Notes under the pieces: model-generated
Databases searched by the model: none
The model's input: the letters and a program-made list of their open reading frames with translations, nothing else
What the model was told of the DNA's origin: nothing
Source: Lineus longissimus
Lineage: Eukaryota; Nemertea; Pilidiophora; Heteronemertea; Lineidae
Length of the DNA: 64,000 nucleotides
Direction of reading: 5' to 3'
Assembly: GCF_910592395.1 (NCBI RefSeq)
Contig: NC_088317.1
Coordinates: 17,966,039-18,030,038, forward strand
Shown: positions 38,351 through 49,770 of the stretch, piece after piece
Numbering within the stretch: position 1 is the stretch's first letter
Layout of the letters: each line of letters starts with the position of its first letter
Position numbers and translations under genes: made by a program

Positions 38351-41300
38351 GAGACTAATAAGTGAAGAAGTAATAGGTAAAGAACTTCTACTTGCGCGAG
38401 ACTGCTCTGATAAAATTATCATTGCAGAGACTACGGTGACGTACACATATATTTTTTACAATCAAAAATGCCCTCAAAAGACGACATGGAATGATTATTT
38501 TATTGATATTTCCTACTATATACCTTCCAATTATCACTTTATACAAATAGATCGGCGTTAGGTCGCATGCTTTTCTTTCCTGGTGACACTATAAAGCAAA
38601 ATAGTTGCAACCCCGTAAATGCGCTATAAGTCCAATAATAAGTGACGGTGACCCGTTATAAATGTTTCGCCAGCTTCGCTTTTTTGCCGCTACGCGGCGC
38701 GTTGGGCCCTTGCGTCCAGTGGTCTGTTGGTGAACACGGTAGCGCCACTGCGGCCTCCTGGTAGTCTAACATATCTGAGGGCATACGAAACATGCCTGAC
38801 CGGTCATTTAAAAAATTGCGGACGGGCGTTAGTGTTTTCTAACTTGGCCGTTAGGGTTTTTATGCATGCATGTCAGCTTAAACCTAATAGCTGAAAGAAA
38901 ATATCCTGTCTTTGGCAAATCGTTTAAGCTTTCTTTTTAATGGGGTTTGAATATCACTTAGTATGTTTCACCAGAAGGATTTTGGTAAACTTCTTTTAAA
39001 ATCAGAAACAAAAATGGTAATGCTTTAAAATCCAACTTCTGCAAATGTAAGTTAACTAATCCGTAGATTCGATAAAGATTAAGGGATTTCTTTGTCATCC
39101 TCATAAATCGGATGAACCAGAACTTATTTAAATCATTTATTGTGTGGGTGGCAAAAATTCAGAACAAAGTTTTGAGATTTTGGTAAATTCAGGGACAGAT
39201 TAGTGCTATCCTATGATTTAAAACCTGACTGTGAATGTGTAAATTGTCACTCATCTTTCTTTACTAATTGAAAGTGTGACGACTTACAATTCGCCAGATT
39301 ATTTCATCAAACCAAGGTTCTGTAGAAAATTCCTGAAAATTTTATGTCTAAATGTCAGCAAAAATTGAAAAATATATAGCGTCAACAAAAATTTGCCGTT
39401 GTGTCAGAGTGAATTTTTGAGACACTACTAAATAAAGAGAGAAAGCATTACACTACACTACATTATAGTATCAAGTCACAGTAATGGAACAGGTCTTACA
39501 TCAGAGCATATACGGGTTAAGCTTGTTGATGTCAGAGACGCCACTTTGATGCCAAAATGTCAGAAACATCACCTTTCTGTTAATCTACTCGTATCATATA
39601 CATTTTCCCTATATTTACTACTGCTGGGTACTAAAAGACATTTTTGTGACATTTCTTCTGTGTGATTAACCATTTGTCTAAAGTCCCCCAAAAATCGTCT
39701 ACCATGTCTATTCACGTTTTTAGCTGAGCTTTAAAAGACAGTAGAGGAATATCGATCTATCTAACCTGAACTTTTGTTTTGTCAAAAAAGACTATGTAAG
39801 CTTTCAGGATGGCTTTCAACGCTCGAGAAAGTACCAGTAACACTACAGGGAATTGTCACATTCAGATTAGCTTTGGGAACACAATACAAGTAAGGTTGTT
39901 ATACTGAGTTAAAACTTGTTTTTATTATGAGACAATTACATATCGTTAAATGGTAACACCCCATGAAAAGAAAGGGAATTAATACCTGCATTTTGTCTCT
40001 GAAAGAAAACACAAACGGGGGAAGTTGCTAAGTTTAAATCTCAACTTAGTCATCCTTTTTATGATGACAATTGAATTACTTTGCTTTTCTTGTGACATGA
40101 TGCGTCTATACTTCATAAAAGAAGAGAGGAAGCGATAAGGGGCTTTGGGAAAACAAGTCAAGCTTTGAAAATCACCAAGTTAAAAACCCTAATGCTTCCT
40201 CTTCATAAAAAATCGTGGTTGTTGAATAGAGAAGATTGTCGCTGTGAAAAGAGCAACAAATATATGGTTTTTCATTGGGAAGGGAATGAAATGATCGGGC
40301 CCCTGCACTCAAACATCTTTAACCAACTCATATTCTAGCTTACAAGGGAAAGCAATTTCGGATGAGTTATTGTCATTGTGACCTACACGACGTAGGGGAA
40401 TTGATGGATAAGACAAAAATATGATCTTTCTTAACCAAAACTGTCAGCAACAACCAAGCAGACACATAAAGAAAGTTAAATCCTCAGCTAAAGATCACAC
40501 GATAGTTAGAAGATTTTTCAGATCACCGAGCTGACAAAAAGATGAAAGCTACATCCCAGTAACACATGATACAACAGTTTGATCTAATCACTTCAACGCT
40601 TTTACTAAGGATCCGCCTTCAAAGAACACTAGAACAAGAACAGGAAACAAAACCATTGGTATCGCAGCTTACTATTTCAGAATTCTCAGGTTAAGGCGGA
40701 CATCAAACGGAGCTCAGAAGTTTAAGAATAAGCCTGACCAATATAAGAACAGAATGCCATATCTCTAAACTGGATATATCTTCGATGAAGTTATGCATAA
40801 TAATCAATGAATATTTCTGAGCTTAGTGCTCCAAGATATGAAATATCAAACTGATGTACATGTATACCTCTGCTATCGTAACTGTACAATATGTAGCTTT
40901 AATGCCGACCATTCTTACAAATAGAGAAGCACATGGTTGTTGCACTAATATACATTTAGATCCAACTGCAGGCCTCATATGATACGATATTAACACCTTA
41001 TCCCAATGTTCCGATCCCCTCCTTTGTAAGATATGATATCAATAAATTTTTGCCATATTTGGAGACGGACATCAAAGTAAGGTAGTGTGCTTTGAACGTG
41101 ATCCAACTCGAGTCAATGGACTCAATGAAAATATTCTATGGGATATTTATCAAAAATAACTCATACCTTACAGAAATGTTCTCAAACATGGAAATGTGAT
41201 ATGAAATCAGTCACAATTTTTCAAAATATAACAACAAAGGAATTTCGTTGGCGTGATTGCAGAGTTCGACAACAAGAGTGCCGAAGACCTGAGTTTGGAT

Positions 41301-43878
41301 AGTAGTGTAAATAGTTTATGGATTCTCAAACAATGACTGCAGCAAGTTTAAGATTCTTTGCAAATGGGAAATTACTCTGCAGCAACCTATTCAATTTGAA
41401 ATAACAAAGGAATTTCTAAGCTACCATTCTGATGCCTCACAAAAGTGATGGCTATAAATGTTCTTCGAACACGATCACAATTACAATGGACAATGAAAAT
41501 ATTCTATGGAAATTTGAAAAACTATTTATTGCATGCAGGAATCCAAGCTGTACTTTAATCTCCATTTATTACTGGCCATTTACTTCTATGCTACGTAACA
41601 CAAAACACATATTATTTTTGGTTTTCACAGCGAAATGAATCTCTTGTCTGCGGTGCGCTGTCCATCACAAAGTGGGTATAGAGAAGATATCAAGGTGGGC
41701 GTGAAAGCACACATATCATATCGTGTAAAAAAGATTTAGCCGATAGCTTGTTGTTTCTTCAGCATACAAGCTGACAAAATCATCCATGTTCACTCGGATA
41801 ACAACAGAAAAAATAAACATACGAGAACCGGAGGAAATGCTAACTTTGCATTGAGGCATATTGTGTGACGTAAAAAGATGACAACACACCGAAAAAAACA
41901 TTGCCTGGCAAAATACATGACACAATGGGTGAAACCAGCTGTTCAGTCACAAGATGTTAGCTATCATGTTACATATTACATGTAGCACAATGGTATAAGG
42001 CATGACAGATTTTCTTCTCAGGGTGTATATTCTCCGTGAAAACATCTGAAAAACTTAGCTTCAAGAATTAAAGAATGCTAGGCCTAAACAACCTACCCAA
42101 AACTCAAACAGCGGGTCTACATGATACATTTCCATCAACCACGCTGAGAAACATATAATCCCTCTGAGCTAAAAAGCGTATATCTTCACAAAAATGATAC
42201 CAAGACGAGGATTTTCCCATATGCCAATGTTCCTGTCAGCATGTCTGGTACATTAGTCTAGAAATGATAGCTGCTGAGCCAAAAAGGAGCTTAGCCAGGT
42301 TGATGACCAGAAAGCGGCTTATGTTGTACTTTTCACCTGCTGCTTATTGCATCCAGGCACTATCAGCTTGATTTGGGGAAATCACACTGAATTGCTTAAT
42401 AATACAAGCATCAAACAAGGGTAATGGTAATAAAAGGTCATCAGGCAGACTACAAACACAAAAAGCCCTTAATATGCAAAATCTGTTGCTTGGAAAATCG
42501 TTGGAACTGAGAATGCAACGACTGGTAACGGCATTATCAAAATACTCGCTATGGACAAGCCAGTACTAGTGAGATGAGAGTCTTGCAACACTTGTCAGAA
42601 GCTTGATAGACTGTTCAAGTGTGTATTTTAGGCACCAAAAGCTCACAAGGTTCCAACCCTAAATTCAATGTAATCAGGTGAAAGTGGCGTTACCAAAGGT
42701 TCTACTTAGTCCAACTAATTTGAAGCTGTGCGAGAGATCCCAACATCCACACTATACTAATGCACTAATGATGTCCTTCAGGTCACACTCGCCGGATTAG
42801 GTTATGTTACTCTGACCGACTCTGGCTAGACATGGAATATTCCAGCCACTTCCCCGACTGCTCATTTCCTAGTCTGTTCCACTTGTAGTTCATTAACTGT
42901 GTGATCTAATGGACACCTACCAATAATGGTGTTGCGCTGACCACATCAATGGTTGCGGAAAATAGCAACGAGTTCCGGGAACTCCCAAGCAGGAGAAACA
43001 CGCTGTTTGCTACTAGAAAGCCATCTCTTGAGTGCCTTTTTCAAGAACATGTATAAATGGCCATATGTTGAGTGCATCGATCAGCCTAACCTACAGGATA
43101 CTAGAAGACATCAACACTTAACAACGGATAGGCTGTATGGCTCAAGTGAAGTCCAAACAGGCTTGAATGCTACCAAATCATCAGGCAATTCTCTTTCCCA
43201 AAATCCTCCATCGACCAAAAGAGACATTAGAAACTCATCAACAAACAGTTGACTGAAAGGTTATGCTTAAATCTTACCAATTCGTAAGACAATTTCCATT
43301 TTTGTCGATGTTACCAAATTCATAGGCATTGGTCACCAATCAACAATCTACCCATGAGACAAGTTTTCTTTTCAACATGTTAAATTTCGTCAGTGTCACA
43401 AGGTTTTAGAAGTTTCACGCCATCAGAAACTCATTAAGAAACAGTAATCAAGGCTTTCAGACTGATTACGAAAACCTCCTGGCTTTCCTCACTTAATCCA
43501 ATCAGTAGGCAACACGATTTGGCTTAATCTGTCCACCATTGAGAGCTTCGTCACATATTGAACAACCATCAATGTGACGACTAATGCACCAATGATATTA
43601 CTCATTACATTAGGTTGAAATGACCACTGGAATGACCATATCAATTGGGCAAGTTTGGGTCATAAATCTTTATTGGTTCAGATAAGTTTTTAAAGATATC
43701 CCTGTCCTCCCTGGACTTTGGGAGTAATGTTTCTGGAGCTGGAGATTGGGCCTATGGCACATAGGTTTCCAATAGGTGCTACAAGCCTGTGGCTAGCAAG
43801 TAGGCCTAATCGATGGGATGGCTTTTTCCACCTAAATACTGTAAGCCTCTTTATGTTAGTGAGCCAACTTGGAAGTGA
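38351..43878. other. Mostly gene-free stretch with a diverged duplication
   Basis: A short GC-richer patch (about 38,660-38,780; CGCCAGCTTCGC, GCCGCTACGCGGCGCG) may belong to the repeat mosaic on its left. A diverged direct repeat is visible near 41,090-41,142 and 41,463-41,510: both carry GAAC(G/A)(T/C)GATC and an identical 19-bp run ending TATTCTATGG (from 41,123 and 41,491; offset 368). A possible small exon at 39,808-39,889 is covered in findings. Nothing else is supportable. Confidence 0.5.
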
Positions 43879-44163
43879 ACGTTTTCAACTAAGTTGTTTT
43901 ATCGTTGGAAAATGCACCCACTTCGGGAATTAGTGGAAGGATCGGAAAAAGATAGTTTTGTAAAGAGCTGCACAGATAAAGGGTTTGCAGTTGACCTTTT
44001 ACATAAAGGAATGGATAAGATTATCGAACATTGCTGCAGGGAAGGGTTGCCAGATAGATCGGTGGCGGTTGCTCAAATCAACAAAGCCTTACACACAGAA
44101 AGCCAACAGAATACAAACCTGCAGTTACTGAGGTCAATCTGGGGTCGATCGAATTTCACATGA
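43879..44163 (+). CDS. Coding-like frame, unrecognised (possible exon or fossil)
   Basis: This frame is open for about 95 codons between two stops. The segment from about 43,918 onward is unusually rich in Asp, Glu, Lys and Gly for AT-rich spacer DNA (for example ELVEGSEKDSFVKS and HCCREGLPDRSVAVAQINKA), suggesting helical soluble protein rather than random translation. A possible acceptor (CTCTTTATGTTAG, ending near 43,860) lies just upstream of the opening stop, so it cannot feed this frame directly; weaker AG sites exist at 43,892-43,893. No signal peptide, membrane segment or known motif is visible. It could be a terminal exon, a piece of a transposon protein or a pseudogene. Family unknown. 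Confidence 0.25.
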   Translation, partial: TFSTKLFYRWKMHPLRELVEGSEKDSFVKSCTDKGFAVDLLHKGMDKIIEHCCREGLPDRSVAVAQINKALHTESQQNTNLQLLRSIWGRSNFT

Positions 44164-47100
44164 TGAGTTTGCTCACCCCTCATAGGAGAGGTATCAGGCC
44201 GATACTGATGTGGAATTAACGTCTTTGGGGACAGATTCATTAACACCTGGGTCAAGGATGAATGTCAGCACTCTCAATAACGTTTGGTCAGTTTAACCAT
44301 TCATTGTTGATGGCAGCTTTGTCAACAGTGGTATCACCGTCTTTCTAAACATGTTAGTAGCGTTTTATCAGTTAAAGCATTCATTGTTGATGCTGCAACT
44401 AACATTAGGCAGACCATTCCATTAATTTGTCTCCTCTGCCTTAAGCATGTTCAGCGACAAATTCATCAGAACTGGGTCAAATACCAATCCTCAACAATGG
44501 TGGCCCAACAGAGACTTTTAACCAGGAGTTCACCGCTAATGCAATATTCTTGCAATGGCATTGCCATGGGGTGTTGTCAGTTCTAAAATCTGGTCATATC
44601 CTGAAGTCCAGGGCAGCTCTTCTGATTGAATAGACAAATCGTTTACTGCATGGTCACTGCTATTGCAATACATGTATATCAAGTCAGACCAGCAGCTACA
44701 GAAGAAAGAAACGACCACTTGCTATCGTCAATCCCAGCAAGTTCAACCAACGCTCCATTTATACTGCTGTTAACCCAGACTAAAACACATTATTAATATT
44801 TTTCACCACGTTTTCATGAATCCCTCGAATCATGAAGTATTTTATCTAACATATGCCTCTCCACCCATCAAAGTGTTTAAAGCCAATCCCCAAATCCTTA
44901 CCATTGAACAGTCATGTGTAAATGTTTGAGCTAGCAATCAAGTTCTCCTTGGAAAGCAATTCGCTGACGACAATGTCGAATCGATGCCCTCAGAGCAACA
45001 TTTATCACTGTTAAGTCAATATCAGAGGGCAGCATGGTTAACAACCCAGCACTTCTATCATTCATCATTAGCAAATAGAAAAACTTAGGACAAGGGCAGT
45101 AGCTGCTGAGAGAAAATCGTCTTGTCCTGGATAATGACTCTCATTTCTCGTTTGACACAAGTCAGCAAACAACTTATGCTTTTTCCCAACTAAATGATAC
45201 TTACCTACAATATGTTTTTACATAACTCTCGATCTTGCTCAAGAGCTTGGTTCTGTTGACACACATAGGAGGGAAATATCATTCACTTGTGAAAAAGATG
45301 ATTCCTAATCTAATGAAAGAAATAAGTCATACCAGCTTAGCCTTGGCGATATACCAGTACATCATATTTCACATTGATCAACGAAAACATGCACAATCAA
45401 AATAGAGAAATTGTCTTTATGACCAGCTTTGAATAGAAATGTAGGCCTTGGAGACACCGGGGTGGAGTCTAAAGAAAAAGTAAGAAGAAAGTAAGAAGTG
45501 GTGAATTTTACATGTTGTAAGGTAAACTTAGTAAATTTCATGTTCAAATGCAACGATTGTTTTCAAATGAGGGGATGTACCACTGCCTCTTAGCTTCCAC
45601 CCGGAATCATGCAGTGCACATTGCACCTGCTACCTATCAGAGAGAACGTCAGAAATCCGAAGCCAAGACACAAAAGCTGCCAACATAGTTTCCCTCGCGG
45701 TGACCTGGAAGAAAGCTGAGACTGTTCACCTATTGTCGCCAAACCGTCTGCAGGATCAGAAGATGTACTAGGGAAACACACAGTGGGTAACACAACACTA
45801 CCAACATACCAGATGGTCTTCTCAACACCGGTCTGATTTCAGGAAGAGAAGCAATCAGTGGGGATCTGTTGCTTTTTATTCTGGCATTGGATCTGTCTTT
45901 ATCACTGACCAAACTGGTTTTACTAGATTGTTACACTTTCAAAGCACCTGGGCCAAGATTTTCATGACACTTAACTCCATGCCTGAGACACTCCAGGTCC
46001 TCATTACAGCAACCCAAACTATGCATTTATTTATGTTGATTAGATACAAGAATCCCTGGTCAATTTCAAAGAAGTTTCTTGAAAAAAGGGTGTGAGCCAA
46101 CCCTGGATCAGCGGCTGCATGAACATTTCCAATTTCTTTTCTTTAACTAGAGATATCAAGGGAGTTACGTGACCTTTGACTGATTACAATTAGATTGTTG
46201 TAAAGCCATGTCTAATCATAATCCTGCTGACAGTTTATAACATAACCATGAAAAATGGCGACAACATGAACTTGCCATATTCAGGTCACATCTGCTGGAC
46301 AATAATCTTAGATGGAACAATTATAAATGGGTTATTATGCATAAGATATGATAGGTAACTGATGCCCAATATGCCACAACATTGTGTTGAAAACAGGCTG
46401 AAACAATAAAACTTGCACTTTTATGTTCGATAAAGGTCGCAAATGGTATTATCAAGGTTTCACTATTGGCATATATAAGTTATCACGTCAAGGTATAAGA
46501 ATATTGAAAAAAGCTGGAATTAGTTTTAGTTTAAACACCTATTATCATGATACATGTAGTATCAAAACCATCAGCACATGTAATCCAGACTCACAATTTT
46601 AAAGGTAACAGCCTGCCTCAGTTTAAAATCAACTGACCAATGCAGTCCAAAGCTTTGAATCTGCACAGGCCAACTCTGTACAACCACAAAGGTTGTTGCA
46701 TTTGGCAATAACAGATAGATCAGGTGAACAAGACAGTATTATGGAGAAATCTCCACTGTACTGATTGTCAAATAAAGTGAACTTGTTACTTGAGGTTACA
46801 GCCCATTCGAATGTAACATACGGGTAACAAATTGATATTCGGCAGTGGTAGAACATACACTTGTTGGTTTGCAATCTCAACTCATATTTCCACCAAAGAG
46901 GGAGTGGAGGGCTTGCAGCTGCTGGGGTGAGAATATTCATCACTTAGACATGAATAAATGACAAAGCAATAGGAAGTGAATGACTTTTGACAAGGACTAT
47001 AGGAGAAGATGGGAATCAAATGTCGTAACCGGTCATCTAAAAACTGATGAGGGAAAGACTGATTTGTACGGTGGCTGGGAAAGGACATCACATGATTTAT

Positions 47101-48295
47101 TTTTTTCAGCATGAACAGTTTTTTTTTCAGGAAATATCTCGACCGATGGACTTATTATCTCGAGCAAATAACTCGATCACCCGATATAATATCTCGATCG
47201 CTCCATTTTGAACTTTAATTCACTCATGAAGCCACACACATTCACAAACTATGGGAAATCAAAAGTTTTCATCCATTCAATGGGCAGCAGGCGGCGCAGG
47301 GTTCAAACAAGTGGATATCAAAAAGAACAGCAGCTGCTGCAAAAGAATAGCCATTGTTTGAAGTTACGCGGCCATAAATCCTCTGAGGAATACTTCGAAA
47401 TATTGTCATGGTATTGTAAAGAACTTGGAAACAGGTGCTGGTAATATGCTGTCGTAGTTTTTCTAGTAGTAGAGATGAAAAGGTGCGATTCGTAATGTAG
47501 TATGGAAAGGCTTTACAATTTTGATAATGATAGATAATTTCAATCAAACTGCTCATAAATTAGACACATTTTTAAGATATGTGTGCGGTATATATCTCTG
47601 TCAAACATCAAACATACAAGAGAGAACCGGAACAAAGTTGAGAGAACAGCCCAGGACAGGAGGTAGTGGAGGAATCTTGCTGCCGGCCTCTGCTCCACTT
47701 GGAGTAACAAAGTTTTAAAATATGTGTGTATGGCTCATAAAACAGTTCTGTAGCCATCAAATGCCAAGTTCGTGAAGCCCTAAGAAAATCACTCGGAGCA
47801 AATTTGCTTTATCTTCAGGCCCATCAGCCCAGAGACAGAGTGGTAAGCAGATGGCGACTGAGTACATCGGAAGAGGTGGACTGACTGTCTTAAGGACTGA
47901 AAGTAAGGAGAAAGAAGAAGAAAATACCATCAACACATCCAGGGACCACCGATTTCACCATTTCTGGATGGAACATCCAAGTTGTAAATTGGCATCACAT
48001 CCTGATGGCGCAGTGGGTGAAGTTATTAGGAAAAGATCTTTATCTTGTCACATTCCGTGATCTAAGTCGGGCCACACTGGTCCTGTGGGAGTCTGGGTCA
48101 TTTATAGGTGAAATTAGGGAACTATTTACAACTAGCAGTAATGAATGGGATGGAGAGGAAGACTGGTTTCACGGAGCACATCTATTATTCTCGACAGATG
48201 ATTGGATGGGCTTCTCCATTTTGAAATGTGTGATGATCACGAAATGTTAGAATTGGGGTATGTCTTGGCAATAATTCAGAAACGAGGTCAGTCAT
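44164..48295. other. Gene-free stretch
   Basis: Nothing coding is supported. The phrase CATTCATTGTTGATG recurs near 44,300 and 44,380, a diverged local duplication of about 75-80 bp. Frames of up to 104 codons on the minus strand (46.6-46.9 kb) have no recognisable features. TACATGTA occurs at 44,669 and 46,551. Confidence 0.5.
47135..47200. repeat. TATCTCGA motif cluster
   Basis: TATCTCGA occurs at 47135, 47156 and 47190, with the relative AACTCGATC near 47170 and CGATATAAT between. Three exact 8-mers in 63 bp is far above chance. This looks like a piece of a dispersed repeat. No surrounding inverted terminus was identified. Confidence 0.7.
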
Positions 48296-48615
48296 ATCGA
48301 TCAGCCAGGCATTACATCTTAACCACGTAAAAGTTCGAGGGGCAGTCTCAAAACCTGAATCATATAATTCCCATGCCATGATCTTTTATGACCGCCACAG
48401 CAAGAGCACTGTCGAATCAATCAGCAAGGCATTATGCCTATCTCAAGTAGAGGTTCAAAGGGCGGTCTTGACACTCCGATCCCCAAAACCTGAATCATAT
48501 AACTCTTATGAACCCATCAAGCCATGATCTCCTGTGACGTGCACAGCATGTCAAATCGATCAGCAGGGCATTTTGTCTTATTCAAGTAGGAGCTCGAGGG
48601 GCGGTCAGAGAATCA
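48290..48615. repeat. Degenerate 120-140-bp tandem repeat, 3 copies
   Basis: ATC(G/A)ATCAGC..GGCATT occurs near 48296, 48416 and 48555. Each copy is followed by TC(A)AGTAGAGGTTC-like and GGGGC(A/G)GTC words. The first two copies also share CAAAACCTGAATCATATAA. Spacing is irregular (120, 139), consistent with old indels. Confidence 0.75.
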
Positions 48616-49547
48616 AACACTTGTGCCAGGATCAAGAGGCCATTTAATCATGGCCATGTCCAAATGGTAAAAGATGCCGGAGGGACTGAGTACAAGTGAA
48701 CAAACACTGTGTTAGTCTCTTACATGAGATCGCAGACTAGTAGTCACCCAAAACATTGGATAAGAATTTGGTGAAAACGGAAGCTGGCGTCATGCAACAA
48801 AGAAACTGGAATCACATTTGCATGCAAGTCTTAAAGTCTGATCACAGACCCATTAGAAATGATTAATACAACATGATCTGTCTTTACTGTCAATTGTTGG
48901 AGCTTCAAGAAGATGATTCTTGACCTCAGAAGACACCAGGGGAAAATTGTGTCCTTCATTTTACTAAGTGTGGAAAAAACGTAAGAAAACTCGATAATCA
49001 AGAAGACATTCCCGGAAAAAAAGTAAAATTTTTTAGACTTTAGGCAATGTCTATTGCAAAGAACGAAATACGGTCCCCCAAAACTGCTTAAACCTACCAA
49101 ATCAGCAGCATAAAAACTGATGGCACCATTGTGTTGTTGTCAGACTTCACGTTTTCAGCAAAACATTTTCTGGCATAAAGTAAAGTCAAAATCTCCATGT
49201 TTCCTGCATCCACTTCCACAGGTTCACAATGCCCTTGAGTGAAGGTTATTTCGTCTAAAACCCGGAAACATCTCACATTCAAAGCTCCAATCCTGACGAA
49301 AACTTCACAGGATTTGTAAACGAAGTGTTCTATCTACATTAAATTTGAGAAGATGTTCCCTTAATACTGCTGAAGGATGAAACTAAGGATCTGACATCGA
49401 AGCACGATATGACACCAGGAAACTGAGCAGCACAGGCAAGCACTGTTCTTTTGTGAACAATAGCATCCATTAATGGAAAAAAGGTAAGAGTAACAATGTA
49501 ACAGTGTAACAGTGTCCCCAGGCACTGAACATGAAATCGTCTTGATT

Positions 49548-49770
49548 AAATGTCATTTTGTCAATGTTCAAATCAAGGAAATGTACCTCACTGCCACCTT
49601 GCATATTTTGAATCTTCGAGACGAAATGCCAATGGGTCGATGTTCAAGTCAAGATATCGTACCTTACTGTCGCCTTGCATATTTTGAATCTTAAATGCCA
49701 TTGGGAGTGTTGGGTCAATTTTCAACGTCAATGAAATGTGTATTATCATCGCCTTGCATATTTTGAAAAC
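49548..49770. repeat. 76-79-bp tandem repeat, 3 copies
   Basis: CTTGCATATTTTGAA starts at 49598, 49674 and 49753. Each is preceded by TCAATGTTCAA(A/G)TCAAG-like and (A/T)C(C)T(C/T)ACTG sequence, and the first two by AAATGCCA(A/T)TGGG. The third copy is more diverged. Frames across the array are repeat by-products. Confidence 0.85.

Noticed and set aside
38337-38561. 74-codon plus-strand frame after the hairpin
   Set aside because: It begins inside the hairpin arm and shows no family; likely repeat-derived.
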